The notes under the pieces were generated by a model. That model worked only from the letters and a program-made list of their open reading frames with translations, did no database searches and was not told the origin of the DNA. A stretch of DNA of 64,000 bases from Cylindrodendrum hubeiense (taxonomy: Eukaryota > Ascomycota > Sordariomycetes > Hypocreales > Nectriaceae): assembly GCA_014621425.1 (NCBI GenBank), contig JAANBB010000073.1:1-64000 (forward strand), written 5' to 3'. Made by a program: the position numbers and the translations under genes. Numbering within the stretch: position 1 is the first letter of the stretch; the number at the start of each line of letters is the position of its first letter. This document shows, in pieces, positions 12,725-23,563 of this stretch.

Positions 12725-12810
12725 GCCATTCATCGACCATTCATTGACCGTTGATTGACCATTTTTCGACCATTCATTGATCGTTGATTGACCATTCATT
12801 GTCCATTCGA
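12725..12810. repeat. Degenerate CATTCATTGACC repeat
   Basis: Six or seven imperfect copies of GACCATTCATTGA / GACCGTTGATTGA occur in direct tandem order, with a 12-14 base period. Confidence 0.75.
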
Positions 12811-12916
12811 CCCCGTTGCTCGTCGGGGAAGCGGCCTCTTCTAGGCAACCCCAAGCGAATGCGAATGGACATGATCTGCTCTGGCTTCTCCCTTCTCCGA
12901 CAATATTCGGCTTTGC

Positions 12917-12973
12917 TCTGGCTGGCTGGCTGGCTGGTTGGCCGGCTGGTTGGTTTGCTTGTTTGCTGGCTGG
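12917..12973. repeat. GGCT/GGTT tetranucleotide repeat
   Basis: A run of CTGG and TTGG tetramers (GGCTGGCTGGCTGGTTGG) decaying into GTTTGCTTGTTTGC. A microsatellite in non-coding DNA. Confidence 0.8.
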
Positions 12974-15246
12974 CACATGTGATAGATCAATCAACCGAGT
13001 CCCAGGCCCGTCCTGTCCACTCGGCGGCTCGCGATTGCAATGGACACGGATGCTCACAGACGGGGCTATCAAACTGCCCTCGGGACAATGCGCGCCGTGG
13101 GCGGCTTCGGACCCAGGGCCGTAGCGGACCCTAGTTGTCTTTGGCGCTCGAGCAGAAACCCAAACACCGGCCATGGCCGAACCGGTGGGCGGAGGGGACT
13201 CGCCGCAACTTTGTTCGGGGGGCCGGTCAGCCAATGCCGGCCCACCCACACCAGGGCTAGAAAGGATCGAGATTCTAGGCTTGCTGCCAAATTCCCATGG
13301 TTGCAATGGGCGATTTCATCCGCCATGGCCAACACCAACGCCCATGCCCACGCCCACGGTAGAGTTTCACTCCCGGCGTAGAACCGGCACCCTGGGCAGG
13401 CTGGCGGTTGACGGTTGACGATTGATGGCCGCGGCTGGCCATTCACGTTGACTGCTCCACGGAGCCATTTGCAGGGCATCCAAGGGACTGCCTCGGAGAC
13501 GGAGCAAGCTGTGGTCCATCGCTTTGAAAAAATTGAACTCACCAGCAATGGCAGAAGCTTCCAAGCCCGATGGCCCATCGCTGTCATAAGCACGCCCAAT
13601 GCGAAAAGAAGAGCATGTTGTACGACCTGAGGCGGTGGAACAGCACCTGTTCCCCGAGATGCGTCAGTCGATCCGGCCAGCCTCAGGGACTGACCGGGGA
13701 GACTGACTACAGCTCAGCGCGGCACGACGAAAGGCGGCCGCCGCTGGGTTCCACGAGCATGTCAGTGGGCATACCGCGTGGTCATGAGGAGCGGGCATCT
13801 GAGAGAGACGCTGCGTGGTGGTGCCGGTGCTGGTGCTGGTGCTGGAATCGGGCAGACGCCCGTTCAACGAAGCTGCCGCTGCCGCCCGGGCGTGGTGCGA
13901 TCCTTGAGCCAAAGTTCGATTTCCGTCAATGCTCATGGCTCGATGACGATCAAGAACACCACCTGGGGGAAGGGCGTGGGGCGCCTAATCCCAGCTCGAC
14001 CCACGCCCCTTGGATGCTGCATCGACTTCAATCGCAAGCTCCAGCGGGCTCTCTATTCATCGAGAGGCAAAGCACGAGAGCACCCTCTCACCACCTCGCT
14101 TGGTTACCTGTCCTAGGATGGGATCGAGATCTGGCTATAGCCGACGTGGATGTGTGCGCACCTTTGCATATTCCTTCATCTTCCCCAGCACAATCTGCTA
14201 CCAGCCCAGGCACACATTGGGGAAGTCGGATGCATGCTGACTATCCCGCCCTGGCGCAGGTCAATTGAGAATTGGGCATGTTGGCTGACCATCCCTGCCA
14301 AGGCTCTCCTAAATTCACCGAGTACGAATGGTTATGTAAAATGCGAGATGTTGGTAACATCCCTTTCAGTCTGCCCATGGTGAGATGGCTGCAGGGCTCT
14401 GGGCAAGTTGTCGCAACCAACCAGACCAAGGAATTGTGAGTCAAGGCACTGGGACCCCGCTGGGTTGTGGCGATGGACTCCGTTTCCGGCTCCGTTTACT
14501 CTCATGACGGCTATACTCTCTCTCGCCCCGTGGTTCCAAGACTAAGGGAAACAAGGCACAAGGCATGCACCGGGACTCTCTCTTCTCTCACGAGGGCAGC
14601 CAGCGCCGGGCTGGGAATACCCAGGACCCCGGTCGTGGTTCGTGGTTACACCGGGATTGGAACCAGCAAGGGCCGATTTAACGTCTGGTGATCGCCCGGC
14701 CGGCCATGCTGACTGCCACGGCCGACGAAAGCCCCTCCCTTGGCCATGGAGTTCGCCCATTGTCCATTGCCCGTCGTCGATGGTCCATTCCCATCCATAT
14801 CCATGACGGCGCGATAGAAGGTCAAACAGCCAAGCAGGCCGAGCAGCCCGCCAGCCCGCCAGCCCGGACAAGCTCGCACCTCGCGTCGAACTAGGCACGC
14901 CGCTGCCATAGTCGCGCCAGACCCAAATTCTGGACACATGTACCGCTACAGGGCGTGGCTACCGGCACCCCCTCGCCAGCTCCAGTCTCGCGGCGCACGC
15001 CCCTCCCCCCTTTGCGCCAGACACCCCCGGCATCTGATGCTCTGCTATTTTCGCTTGGACACACCTCTTGCCTTCGCTTCCTCCGCCTCCCTCTCACGAC
15101 GCCCCGATATGCTCTAAGCGCACTCTCGCCTACGACCCAGGTACTCCGTACTTGCGGAGGAGGAGTTCCATCATCATCGCTCCCGTCCTCCACTCTCCGC
15201 TCTCCGCTCTCCGCTTCGTGATCCTCGCTCCATCATCAGAAACCAC

Positions 15247-15291
15247 ACGCACACACGCACACACACAAACACACCCAAACACCCCCCCCCT
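15247..15291. repeat. CA-rich microsatellite in the HMG-gene upstream region
   Basis: An ACACACGCACACACACAAACACAC-like tract followed by a poly-C run. It sits within the pyrimidine-rich upstream region of the SAM-HMG gene. Confidence 0.75.
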
Positions 15292-16589
15292 GCCACTCCC
15301 TCCACCAGGATCCATCTTTGGTCTGCCTCGTCTGCCGCGTGCGCACCCACGCCAGTGGAGCGGGAACCCCAGGTCCAGAACCTCGATCCTCAACCCAACT
15401 TGCATCAGCCCCAGTCCGGTCTTCTGCCCCCGCCACCTCATCCGTCGTCTCATAAGATCAGTCCTGAGATCACCTGTCCGTTCGGGTCCCCAATGTCGCC
15501 GCGTCTTCTTAGTCTCGGCTCCTTTTTCGACCGTTAGCCTTTGCCCTCGACCACCGTTGGACAGAGCCTTTCTCGATATCCACTCGGGCCAGCCCTGCTT
15601 GGCAAATCGAGATATCCGATCGTGCCTCTAGGGGTGTCAGTATCTGCCATCCTGCCATCCACACCCTCACGGCGATTCCTCCCTGCCGCCTCTCGCGTGC
15701 CGTCACCTCACCTCTCAGATGCCCGGCCGTTGTCCCATGTCAATTGCTCCTCCATCATCGATTTCCGATCCTCTTGTCCATTTCTGTCAACCTCCATCTC
15801 GCCATCAGCCGGCTACAGTAGGTGTTGCTCCCCACTTCTCACCTTCGTCACTCCATCCCTCTCCCTCTCGTCTGTAGGTGCCGACCCTTTCCCTGTCTCC
15901 TTTCGTCATCACCCCCCTCCCCTCCCAGGGTCTTATTCGAACCAGCAAGGATGTCTTCGGCTCCCAACAATCACAGCTTTTTTCTTCCTTCTCCCTGCAG
16001 CCAATTCTCACTCCACGTCCTGCTCTGACTTGATCAACATTGACCAGTCTTCTCACTTAGCTTCGACCTCTCTCCGCTCCTCCTCAACCACCTCTCCTAG
16101 CAGGATAGGCTGTCATCGTCATCAACCTCACAGGGGCCTTTCAGCGTCCACACACACACACTCTCCATCTTGCTGGGCTTCTTCGACATTGTCGTTGCTC
16201 ATCGGGAAATAACGGCATTCTCCGCCATCCTTGACCCCGCCTGAGGTATCCACAGGTTCCAACACCAACGAACAGCAAGGCCCTTCAAGAAACACCCACA
16301 GTGGCTATCACGAGGCCCAACACTCCCGGAATCGACGCATCTGACGGGCACTCGGCGACACCACCCTTACACCTGGACGGCACAGGAGGATACGGCACCT
16401 GCGTGACAGCTGTGACCCTCTTGGTTGCGTTCCATCCAATCACCTCAGGTGATCTATCCTGGCCCTACGACATCGACCCGACCTCGTCTTAATTCGTGGT
16501 AAATGTTGATACATCGTTGGGGGACCCATTGTGAACAAGGAACCCAGCACTTGAAGAGAAAGACAACCGGAATCAGCCACTCCTTCTGC

Positions 16590-18325
16590 ATGGCGCCTGA
16601 ACTTGAGGCAATCTTTGGTGAGCTGGGCTTGGCCCAATATCTCGACGCGTTTGTCGAGCAGGGGTTTGATGAGTGGGATATCATCCTCGATATCCAAGAG
16701 TCGGACCTGTGAGTACAGCGGCATGCCTAACCACCTCGTACTTGACTGACAATGTCAAATCAGTGATGTGTTGGGTGTTAAGCTGGGCCATCGAAGGGTA
16801 CGTTTCCCTTGCTCTTCCACTTGGCCGGATGGCTGACATGACTCGAAAAATAGAAGCTCCAAAGACGGATTGCCAATGCCAGGGGCATTTCGCCGAGTGC
16901 CTCACTGGTATCACCAGTGAGACCCGCGGCCGAAGATGTCAAGCCGGACACCCCACGGGCTGAACCAAGCCGGCCGGAAGGCACCCACGAAGTGCAAGGA
17001 GTAGCAAAACGAAAGTATCGGCGCCACCCCAAGGTATGTTATAATTTGAGCCGCTTGGTCCAAACGAGCAAGTCGCTGACTGTTGCGTGTAGCCTGATGA
17101 AAATGCCCCCGAACGCCCGCCGTCTGCGTATGTTTTGTTTTCTAACAGTAAGTCTTGTCCATGTTTGCTCATATTAGCTGTGAAATATCACTGTTGGAGC
17201 GTATCTAACATGGTTGTGTTCTTCTTAGAGATGAGGGAAGATCTCAAGAGTCAAAATCTCAGCTTCACAGAAATCGCCAAGTTGGTCGGCGAAAACTGGC
17301 AGAATTTGGTGCCAACAGAGAAGGAGGCGTATGAAAGCCAGGCCAACACGGACAAAGAAAAATACCACCGCGACTTGATGGAGTACAAGAAAACCCACGA
17401 GTTCAAGAAGTACATCCAGTATCTCCAAGAATTCAAGGACAAGCAAACCAAGCAAAACCAAGGTCCGTGGCCAGCGGTGTTATAACACGGCCTACCCAAT
17501 CCTCTCAGTTCCTCTGAGCTAACGGATTGTGTTGAAACAGCTAGCGATGCATCAAAACGGCCGAAACTAGAACCCGCCAAACTGCGCAACGGCGGGAGCA
17601 GCAGCAGTAACGCGGCCACCCCTGGAATCAACACACCGAGCGGGAGCGGGAGCGGAAGTGGCAGCGAAAGATTTCAAGGGAGCGAGCCACCGCCATCTCG
17701 GAAAGAAAGGATGAACTCCATCACTTCAATTGCTGAATCGCAGCACTCGGCAGCCCCGACTATGCTGTCACAAACGAACTCGAACGACGATGCCATGTCG
17801 TCACCTCGGGGGAGCCACTATGATACTGTGAGCCCAAATGAGCCACCTCGCTACCATGCCCAACGGCCACCATCATGGCGAGAAGGCGGAAGAGGCGGCG
17901 AACCCCCCCACCAGCACCTCCCATCGCTTTCCGACATGCTCGACGACGGAAGAAAGGGCATGTCACCGAACCCAGGAGGCGAAGGCAACCCGTACTCGTC
18001 AGGTTTTGTCGCTGCCAACCACCCCAGGCTGGTCCCCGAGGTACTCAATGGCCTGCCTCCAACGACAGCACCTAGGATGCCACTCCTTCGACACGATCAA
18101 TCCTCAAACAGCAGTGTTGGGTCCACTAGCCCTGCCATGAGCATTGCCCGAACACCTGGCGAAGGATCGCTTCCCATTCATGCACTCCTCTCATACCAGA
18201 CAGTGTCAACACCGGGAGCGTTTGACCGAGGCCCCCAAATGGCAGCTGGAGCCACTCCTAGCCCGACTGATCTGGCGAGGCCGCAGTTTGGGCACAGCGC
18301 GGGACCAAGGGGATATGGTACTTGA
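16590..18325 (+). CDS. SAM-domain plus HMG-box DNA-binding protein
   Basis: Probable nuclear transcriptional regulator. Six exons join in phase: 16590-16708, 16764-16797, 16854-17033, 17093-17147, 17229-17462 and 17541-18325, giving about 468 residues. Residues 1-60 form a sterile-alpha-motif fold (FGELGLAQYLDAFVEQGFDE, then DVLGVKLGHRRKLQRRI), usually used for protein-protein association. Residues about 115-188 form an HMG box: RPPSAYVLFSNKMRED, then LVGENWQNL, then KEAYESQANTDKEKY. That box type binds or bends DNA. A basic patch (AKRKYRRHPK) sits between the two domains. The C-terminal half is disordered and Ser/Pro/Gly-rich with a short GSGSGSGS run. Fungal HMG-box proteins often control sexual development, but that role is only an inference here. 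The long CT-rich leader upstream suggests strong transcriptional or translational control. Confidence 0.88.
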
Positions 18326-19769
18326 CCCTCTCGGTGCAGAGACTTCGTCAAGGAGTCAAGCTAATTTGGCACACAAGGCTCCCGTGGCGTACTATCCACC
18401 GGCCAGCTGGTGAACGCTGAGCAGTCAGGGGAAGGGGGAGTGCTGGCGACACCAGCGCCTCATTTCGCTGCCAAGGGAGAGGATAAACCTGCCAGGACTC
18501 GCCTAGATGGGGTTAGTGCTCTCCTGAGGGCTGGTGAAATTGTCGAAAGCCATGATCGAGACGAACGAAGATGATGAATGAGGATGGGTATGAGTGACGG
18601 AAGTGGAAGTGAACACAACGACCAGTCGCTACTCGCCTCCCATCGAGAATGGCGTTTCATGCTCGCATGCTTTGTTCTTGGATACCCATGAGTTTTCAAA
18701 TGGTTTCGGTCGAGGTCCGGAATCGATCGACTATAATGAAGGGGCTGCAGGCAGGTAGATTGTTGGCTTCAGATCCGCAGCTGTGGACGACGGCGTTTTG
18801 GCTTGGGCTGTATCATGATATAAAAATCAACCGGGGACATGTTGGGCTGGGTAACGACCATATATGCATATATTTTCATGTCTGAGTTTCTGTGCGGTTC
18901 TCCGTCGTCGTGGCTATCCGTGAATGAGGGCCGTCCGCATTGAAGCAAGAGGAGACGACGATTGATAAGGGTGATTGCGGTGGAGCGTGCTCTGTGCTGA
19001 CCCAGCTACTAGTGAAGCCACTGCCTATCACGAACAAGCGGGGAGTCCAGAAGACAGCAGGGGAGTTTGCAGCGTCGATCACCATCGGGGACCCTGCGAG
19101 GATGTCGGCAGTTTAAGAGGGAGCAGGGCGCCTCCTAGCAGCAAACGTCGTCATCAGGGTCCAGCAGATTCGACAATGTCAGCAATCCGACGTCATGGCG
19201 CAGCCACGCCGGCCAGGGTCCCGGCGGGGTTTCGGCCCCACACGGCGGCGTGCAGATCTCAGGCCAAAACGGGACTGAACTTGGGGCGCTGTAACTCGGT
19301 GACTGGCGTTTCACCTAAATACTCGGCGCAGGGCCGAGACGATGCCACCCGTTGAGAGCGTGGCGTGGCGTGTATAACCCAGCGCCGATCCCCCGGAACT
19401 GTGCGTGAGTGGAGAGAAATCTGTGGCTGTCATGGCCAAAGGAAACATGCTAACGGGATGGCACGTCGTATCAGAAATCAAAGTCACAGAACATGGACCG
19501 CAACCAGTGAGCAGATGCATAGGTATGCAATTAGGTATCCCTGACCCCAACACCAAAAAGTCGACGACTCAATGGCTAACAATGTCTGCGCTGCAGTTGC
19601 TTCGCTCTGCACGGAGGAGAAGTAAGCCAAATCATTTCATCCTTCTATTCATCCGGATATCCATCCATGAACCCACTCGTGCTTTGTTCGTTTCTTCGTT
19701 CCTTCGTCCGGTTGCACTCCCCAACGCCGATATACCTGTCGTAACATCTTGTCCAATATATCCATCCGG
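18326..19769. other. Convergent intergenic region between the HMG gene and BRN1
   Basis: This 1.4-kb stretch between two converging 3' ends holds no supported gene. Short frames at 18460-19085 and 19405-19556 are without codon bias or motifs, and the plus-strand frame from 19405 is partly antisense to BRN1. Confidence 0.55.
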
Positions 19770-22438
19770 CTACTCCCCTCCCTCGGTGATCTCGGCAGTC
19801 CAATCCCTGCGGATCTCCAGTTCCGAGAGATCATTCGTCTTCTCAATCGTTAGGCCCTTCTCGTTGGCCAGGTGCAGCAAGCAGATGAAGCAGAACGAAG
19901 TCGAAATGTCATCCATAACAGGCTTGGGATACACTGCTTGTAAGTTGTTCATAACCGACGTGAATTTGAGAGGCTCCTCCTCTGCGTCGCCTGGTTTGGG
20001 GGCTTCGGCGGGTTGCTGCGGGGACATGTTAGACCAACTTCAACATTGCAGAACAAAAGGGAATCTCACCTCGAGCTGCTCGATGCCCATGCCCTTCCAA
20101 AGCTCCTCCTTCAATCGTCGCACGTCCACCTTCTTGGCCACTCGTGCATACTGCACATATTCAGGGCGCACTCGTCGCGTCTGTGTTACCAGCGTCGTTC
20201 CAAACGCCCCTCCCATGGTATTGGTCACCGTCTCGCCATTGAGGAGAGCTGTGATACCGCCACCCTCAGTGAGGCCTCCCTGGCCCTCCATACCGGGCGA
20301 GAAGTGTTCACGGGCATCCGCAAATTCCAAGTCGTCGTCATCGTCTGCATCGCCTCCAGGGAACGGCATACCGTCATCCTGGAAGAAGTTTGCATCATAG
20401 TCACCCTCCGGGAGCGCTGTCTCTTCTGTGTTCTGCATGGGTGCCTTCTGGTTGGCCCAGAACGCCTCGTCCATTTCGCCCTCGGGTTGGTTGTCTTGGG
20501 CAGTCGTGCCAAATGCGCCGCCTCGAGCACCGAAACCAGTGCGGCGTCGACCCATGCGCGCCTTGGGCTTCAGGAAGAGGCTAAGCAACGACTTCGAGTT
20601 GAAGTGCTTGTCGTCGGGGAGCAGGTTGCGGGACTTTGATATCCAGTCCTTCTTGGGCATGCTGATGGCCGCATTGGTGCTGGCCTGTGTGTGGATGGTG
20701 TCCGCCAAGTTGGAATCAAGGGGCGAAGCGAAGTCAATCTCAAAGGGCTCCTTTTCCTTGCGCTTCTTGGTCTCCCCAACGGGCTTGTTGACGTCCTTGA
20801 CCTTCCGGATTCTCCAGTGCTCGGCGCTACTCCAGTTCTTCTGCAGTGCCTGGTCGAAGAAGCCGAGAATATCCTCGTGCATCTTGTCGGCCTTCTGGGC
20901 ACTCGTCATGGACACAATGTACTCTCCGTTGTCGTCAAATCCTTCGCCATCCGCACCCTCTTCACCGAGACCGGCATCATAAACACGCATCTGCGGCTCG
21001 AGGGCAGCTTCCCGTGCCCATGCCTCACCACCCTCGCCGAAAGCAACATCGGCTACGACATCAAACGCACCCAAACCTAGATCGTCATCATCGAAGCCGA
21101 CGGGAGCGTCACCATCAATGACTAGGCCGGAAATATCGCCGAAAGCACCAGGCGTCTTTTCCTTGTCTTGATCTTGCCTCCAGTCCTCCGGGGCCTTCAA
21201 AAATGGAATATCCATGGATCCCGAAGGGTCGCCCAGATCGAAGGTTTTGAGAGAGGGGCAAACGTCGAGCTCGTCCAGGAGGTGGAGGTCGGGGAGGAAC
21301 TTGGCCCCCAGCGCACCAACATCAATCTGAACATCGGCCTCGTCTTCTGGCTCCTCCTCTTGGGGTTCGTCAGCTTCGTCCTCCTCTTCGTCCTCTTCGC
21401 CCATATCTCGTTGCTTCTTCTTCTTTCCAAGGGTGTCCGCATCGCCGGTGTCGTCGCTGCTGTCGAAGACGATTCGTCCTTGTGAGTCGATCATCAGGTG
21501 GTTAAGAAGGAGTCCCTTGGCGCCGCCCTCGTCAAAATCGGCCGATGCCTTCTTGAAGAGAGGATCGACGCCGAACTCTAGCTCAAACTTCTTGAGCTGC
21601 AGTGAGTTGAAACTTGGTGCCAAGGTGGCCTCGGAAGAGCGTTGTGTCTGCGGAATGTGAGCATGGGGCAGAACCCTGGGAAGCCATCAATTCTACCTTT
21701 TTCTTGGGCTTCTTTTTCACGTTGCCATCCTCATCGAGCTCCTCCTCATCGTCGGAGCCTTCTCCCTCCTCACGGTCCTTCTTCTTGGAATTATTGCTAT
21801 CGGCCAGACCGCTGAGCAGCTTACCCGTCTCGGTTGCGACGCTGTCGACTCGGTTGGTGTAAATCTTGACGCAGCCATCCAGGGTGACACTGGCCTTTTG
21901 GAAATTCACGCCGTCTCCTTCCTTGAGGAGCGACATATCATGGAAGTAATCGATGAGGGCGAAATTCCATGAATTTGTAGCGTTGATCTTGTTATCGGTG
22001 GCCATCTTCATCCACTCCTCGAAGTTGGCAAGAAGCGGGACACGCTTCATAGGCGTTACGACAGAGCCGCCTACGACGAACCCCTCGTCATCGTCACCGC
22101 CGCGGCCGGCGCGAGGCGTGCGGGGATCGGACATTGGGGATGCATTCTCCATGTCGTCCAGTCTGATGCTGACCTTGCGGGGAGTTGCGGCAGCCTTGAT
22201 CTCGTTGATCTGCTTCTCGTGGAGTGCTCTCCGGGAGCTCATTCGCTGGCCCTTTTCGTGTGCATCGTCGTTGAGGGGAATCCTAGAAGCTGCATGAGGA
22301 CTCGGTTGCTAGGGGGCGTCGAGGGCAAGAGGAGAGCGAGCGAGCTTACTTGACGGGGGATTTGAAGGGAGACGCCGAGACGGAGCCAGAGGTCGGTCTG
22401 GCACTCCCCGCTCGCGGGACTTGGGCGACGCGAGGCAT
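19770..22438 (-). CDS. BRN1: Condensin subunit 2 (kleisin Barren/Brn1/Cnd2)
   Basis: The kleisin subunit that bridges the SMC2-SMC4 heads in condensin I, required for mitotic chromosome compaction. Four exons join in phase: 22350-22438, 21697-22282, 20070-21647 and 19770-20015, giving about 832 residues, a normal length. The start MPRVAQVPRAGS fits the disordered N-terminus of the family. The Barren-type core begins about residue 85 (NFEEWMKMATDNKINATNSW, then DYFHDMSLLKEGDGVNFQKA). Acidic linkers follow (DDEEELDEDGNVKKKPKK and EEDEEEDEADEPQEEEPED). Conserved segments include FELEFGVDPLFKKASADFDE, KSLLSLFLKPKARMGRR and the C-terminal winged-helix region (YPKPVMDDISTSFCFICLLH). It shares a 1.1-kb divergent upstream region with the exchanger gene. 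Confidence 0.93.
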
Positions 22439-23563
22439 TATACGGTGGTTGTGTGGGTTGGTGATGCGGAAGGCTGAGCTCGACGAGGCCTGGCGCGTCG
22501 TCGTCGTGGTGCTTGGAGCCGTGCCAAAGTAAACAAAATAATGGCGGCGTGGGGTTGTTGGAGCCTGAGTGTTCAGGCAGCAAACCCGAGGCGGTGGGAA
22601 CCAAGGAAGGGAGAGTGGCTGAATGATGAATCCAACTTCCAAGGAAGGTACGGAGGTACGGAGGTACTTCGCTGGGGTCTGTTTAAGGTAGGTGGCAGAA
22701 TGCGCACCGCCTGAAGGCCCCGCAGCCGGCGCAGGGCCCCCCCAATCACACGTGCAAGATCATTAGCCAGGTACCTTTATGGGACGCACTAGCTGGACTA
22801 GGCCGCGTTGCACGCCCGCCATCAAGGCACATGTTTTTTTGTGCCAGCGAAGTGGCTTTGTCCCCTGCTACGTAGTTGACTTTTAGTATGGCGAGGTCCC
22901 CCCCCCCCCGACAGTTCCCCAGTTTAAGGATTGGGCGGCCTCCTACTACGGAGTGCTAAATCATGGATGGACCGCACCACATTACCGCATGATACCGGGA
23001 CTGTCACAGGCAGCACGCAACTGGATACCGACCTACCTACCTACTAGAGAACCGTCGTCGTCCGCGGCCAAGGAAGTTCCGTCCAAGGGCACGCGACGCT
23101 AGGTGCTTAGCATCCCGCTTTCGGAATGATCTGGTCCGCAACACGACGTTATGACACGATACACTTGCTTGCCAATTGAATATCTTGCGCAATCTCCGTC
23201 CCTCGGTCCCTCGCTGCGCCTCCGCCCTCACACACACACACGCTCACTCTGTCTCTGATTTACCTTCGTCGAGCGGCACACCGCATACGCCCTCCCGCAT
23301 CACTACCCCCTCCTGTATCACTACCCCCTCCCTAGGTAGGCATCCAGTGACGCCGAAGCCCCGACGACGGCCAACGAGCTCCAACGAAGGCCAACGACGG
23401 CCAACGACAGCCAACGACAGCCAACGACTGCCAACGACTGCCGGCCACCGTCCGCATCGACCATGTCATTTATAGCTTGCACAAGCCCCGCGACATGACA
23501 TGACATGACGACTGCCGAAACCAAAGCCCAAGTCCAAGCCCAAGCCGAAGCCCAAGCCGAAGC
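22439..23563. promoter_or_regulatory. Divergent promoter region of BRN1 and the CCX exchanger
   Basis: Non-coding. It contains TACGGAGGTACGGAGGTACT-type words (22650-22670), a poly-C run near 22904-22914, AGGTACCT-family motifs near 22770, a CA-repeat near 23231-23242, and a GCCAACGA-type tandem repeat at 23366-23445. The last 40 bases before the exchanger ATG are AAGCC-repeat-like. Confidence 0.6.
23366..23445. repeat. GCCAACGAC decamer tandem repeat
   Basis: About seven ten-base units related to GCCAACGACA, GCCAACGACG and GCCAACGACT in direct order. It lies 120-200 bases upstream of the exchanger ATG. Confidence 0.85.

Larger units (their letters stand above)
9639..16589. other. Gene-poor 7-kb region with tandem repeats and a long CT-rich leader
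   Basis: No open frame here has fungal codon bias, splice structure or recognisable motifs, so I annotate no gene. About 9640-10000 is the leader or promoter of the minus-strand exon at 9561-9638 and is full of GATGCGAGGC-like and GGATGGT repeats. Tandem repeats occur at 10846-10903, 11150-11215, 12725-12810 and 12917-12973. From about 15000 to 16590 the plus strand is strongly C+T-rich. This resembles the extended promoter and 5' leader of the regulatory gene that follows. Its length suggests a gene under complex control or an unannotated long non-coding transcript. Confidence 0.5.

Noticed and set aside
12725..12810. CRISPR-like array
   Set aside because: Repeats are short, degenerate and contiguous without spacers, in a eukaryotic genome.
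12713..13306. 197-residue minus-strand open frame in the gene-poor region
   Set aside because: Its C-terminal part is translated tandem repeat (NEWSMNGQS-like); no support as a gene.
19405..20400. 331-residue plus-strand open frame
   Set aside because: Half of it is antisense to BRN1 exons, no family motifs, no splice or promoter logic.
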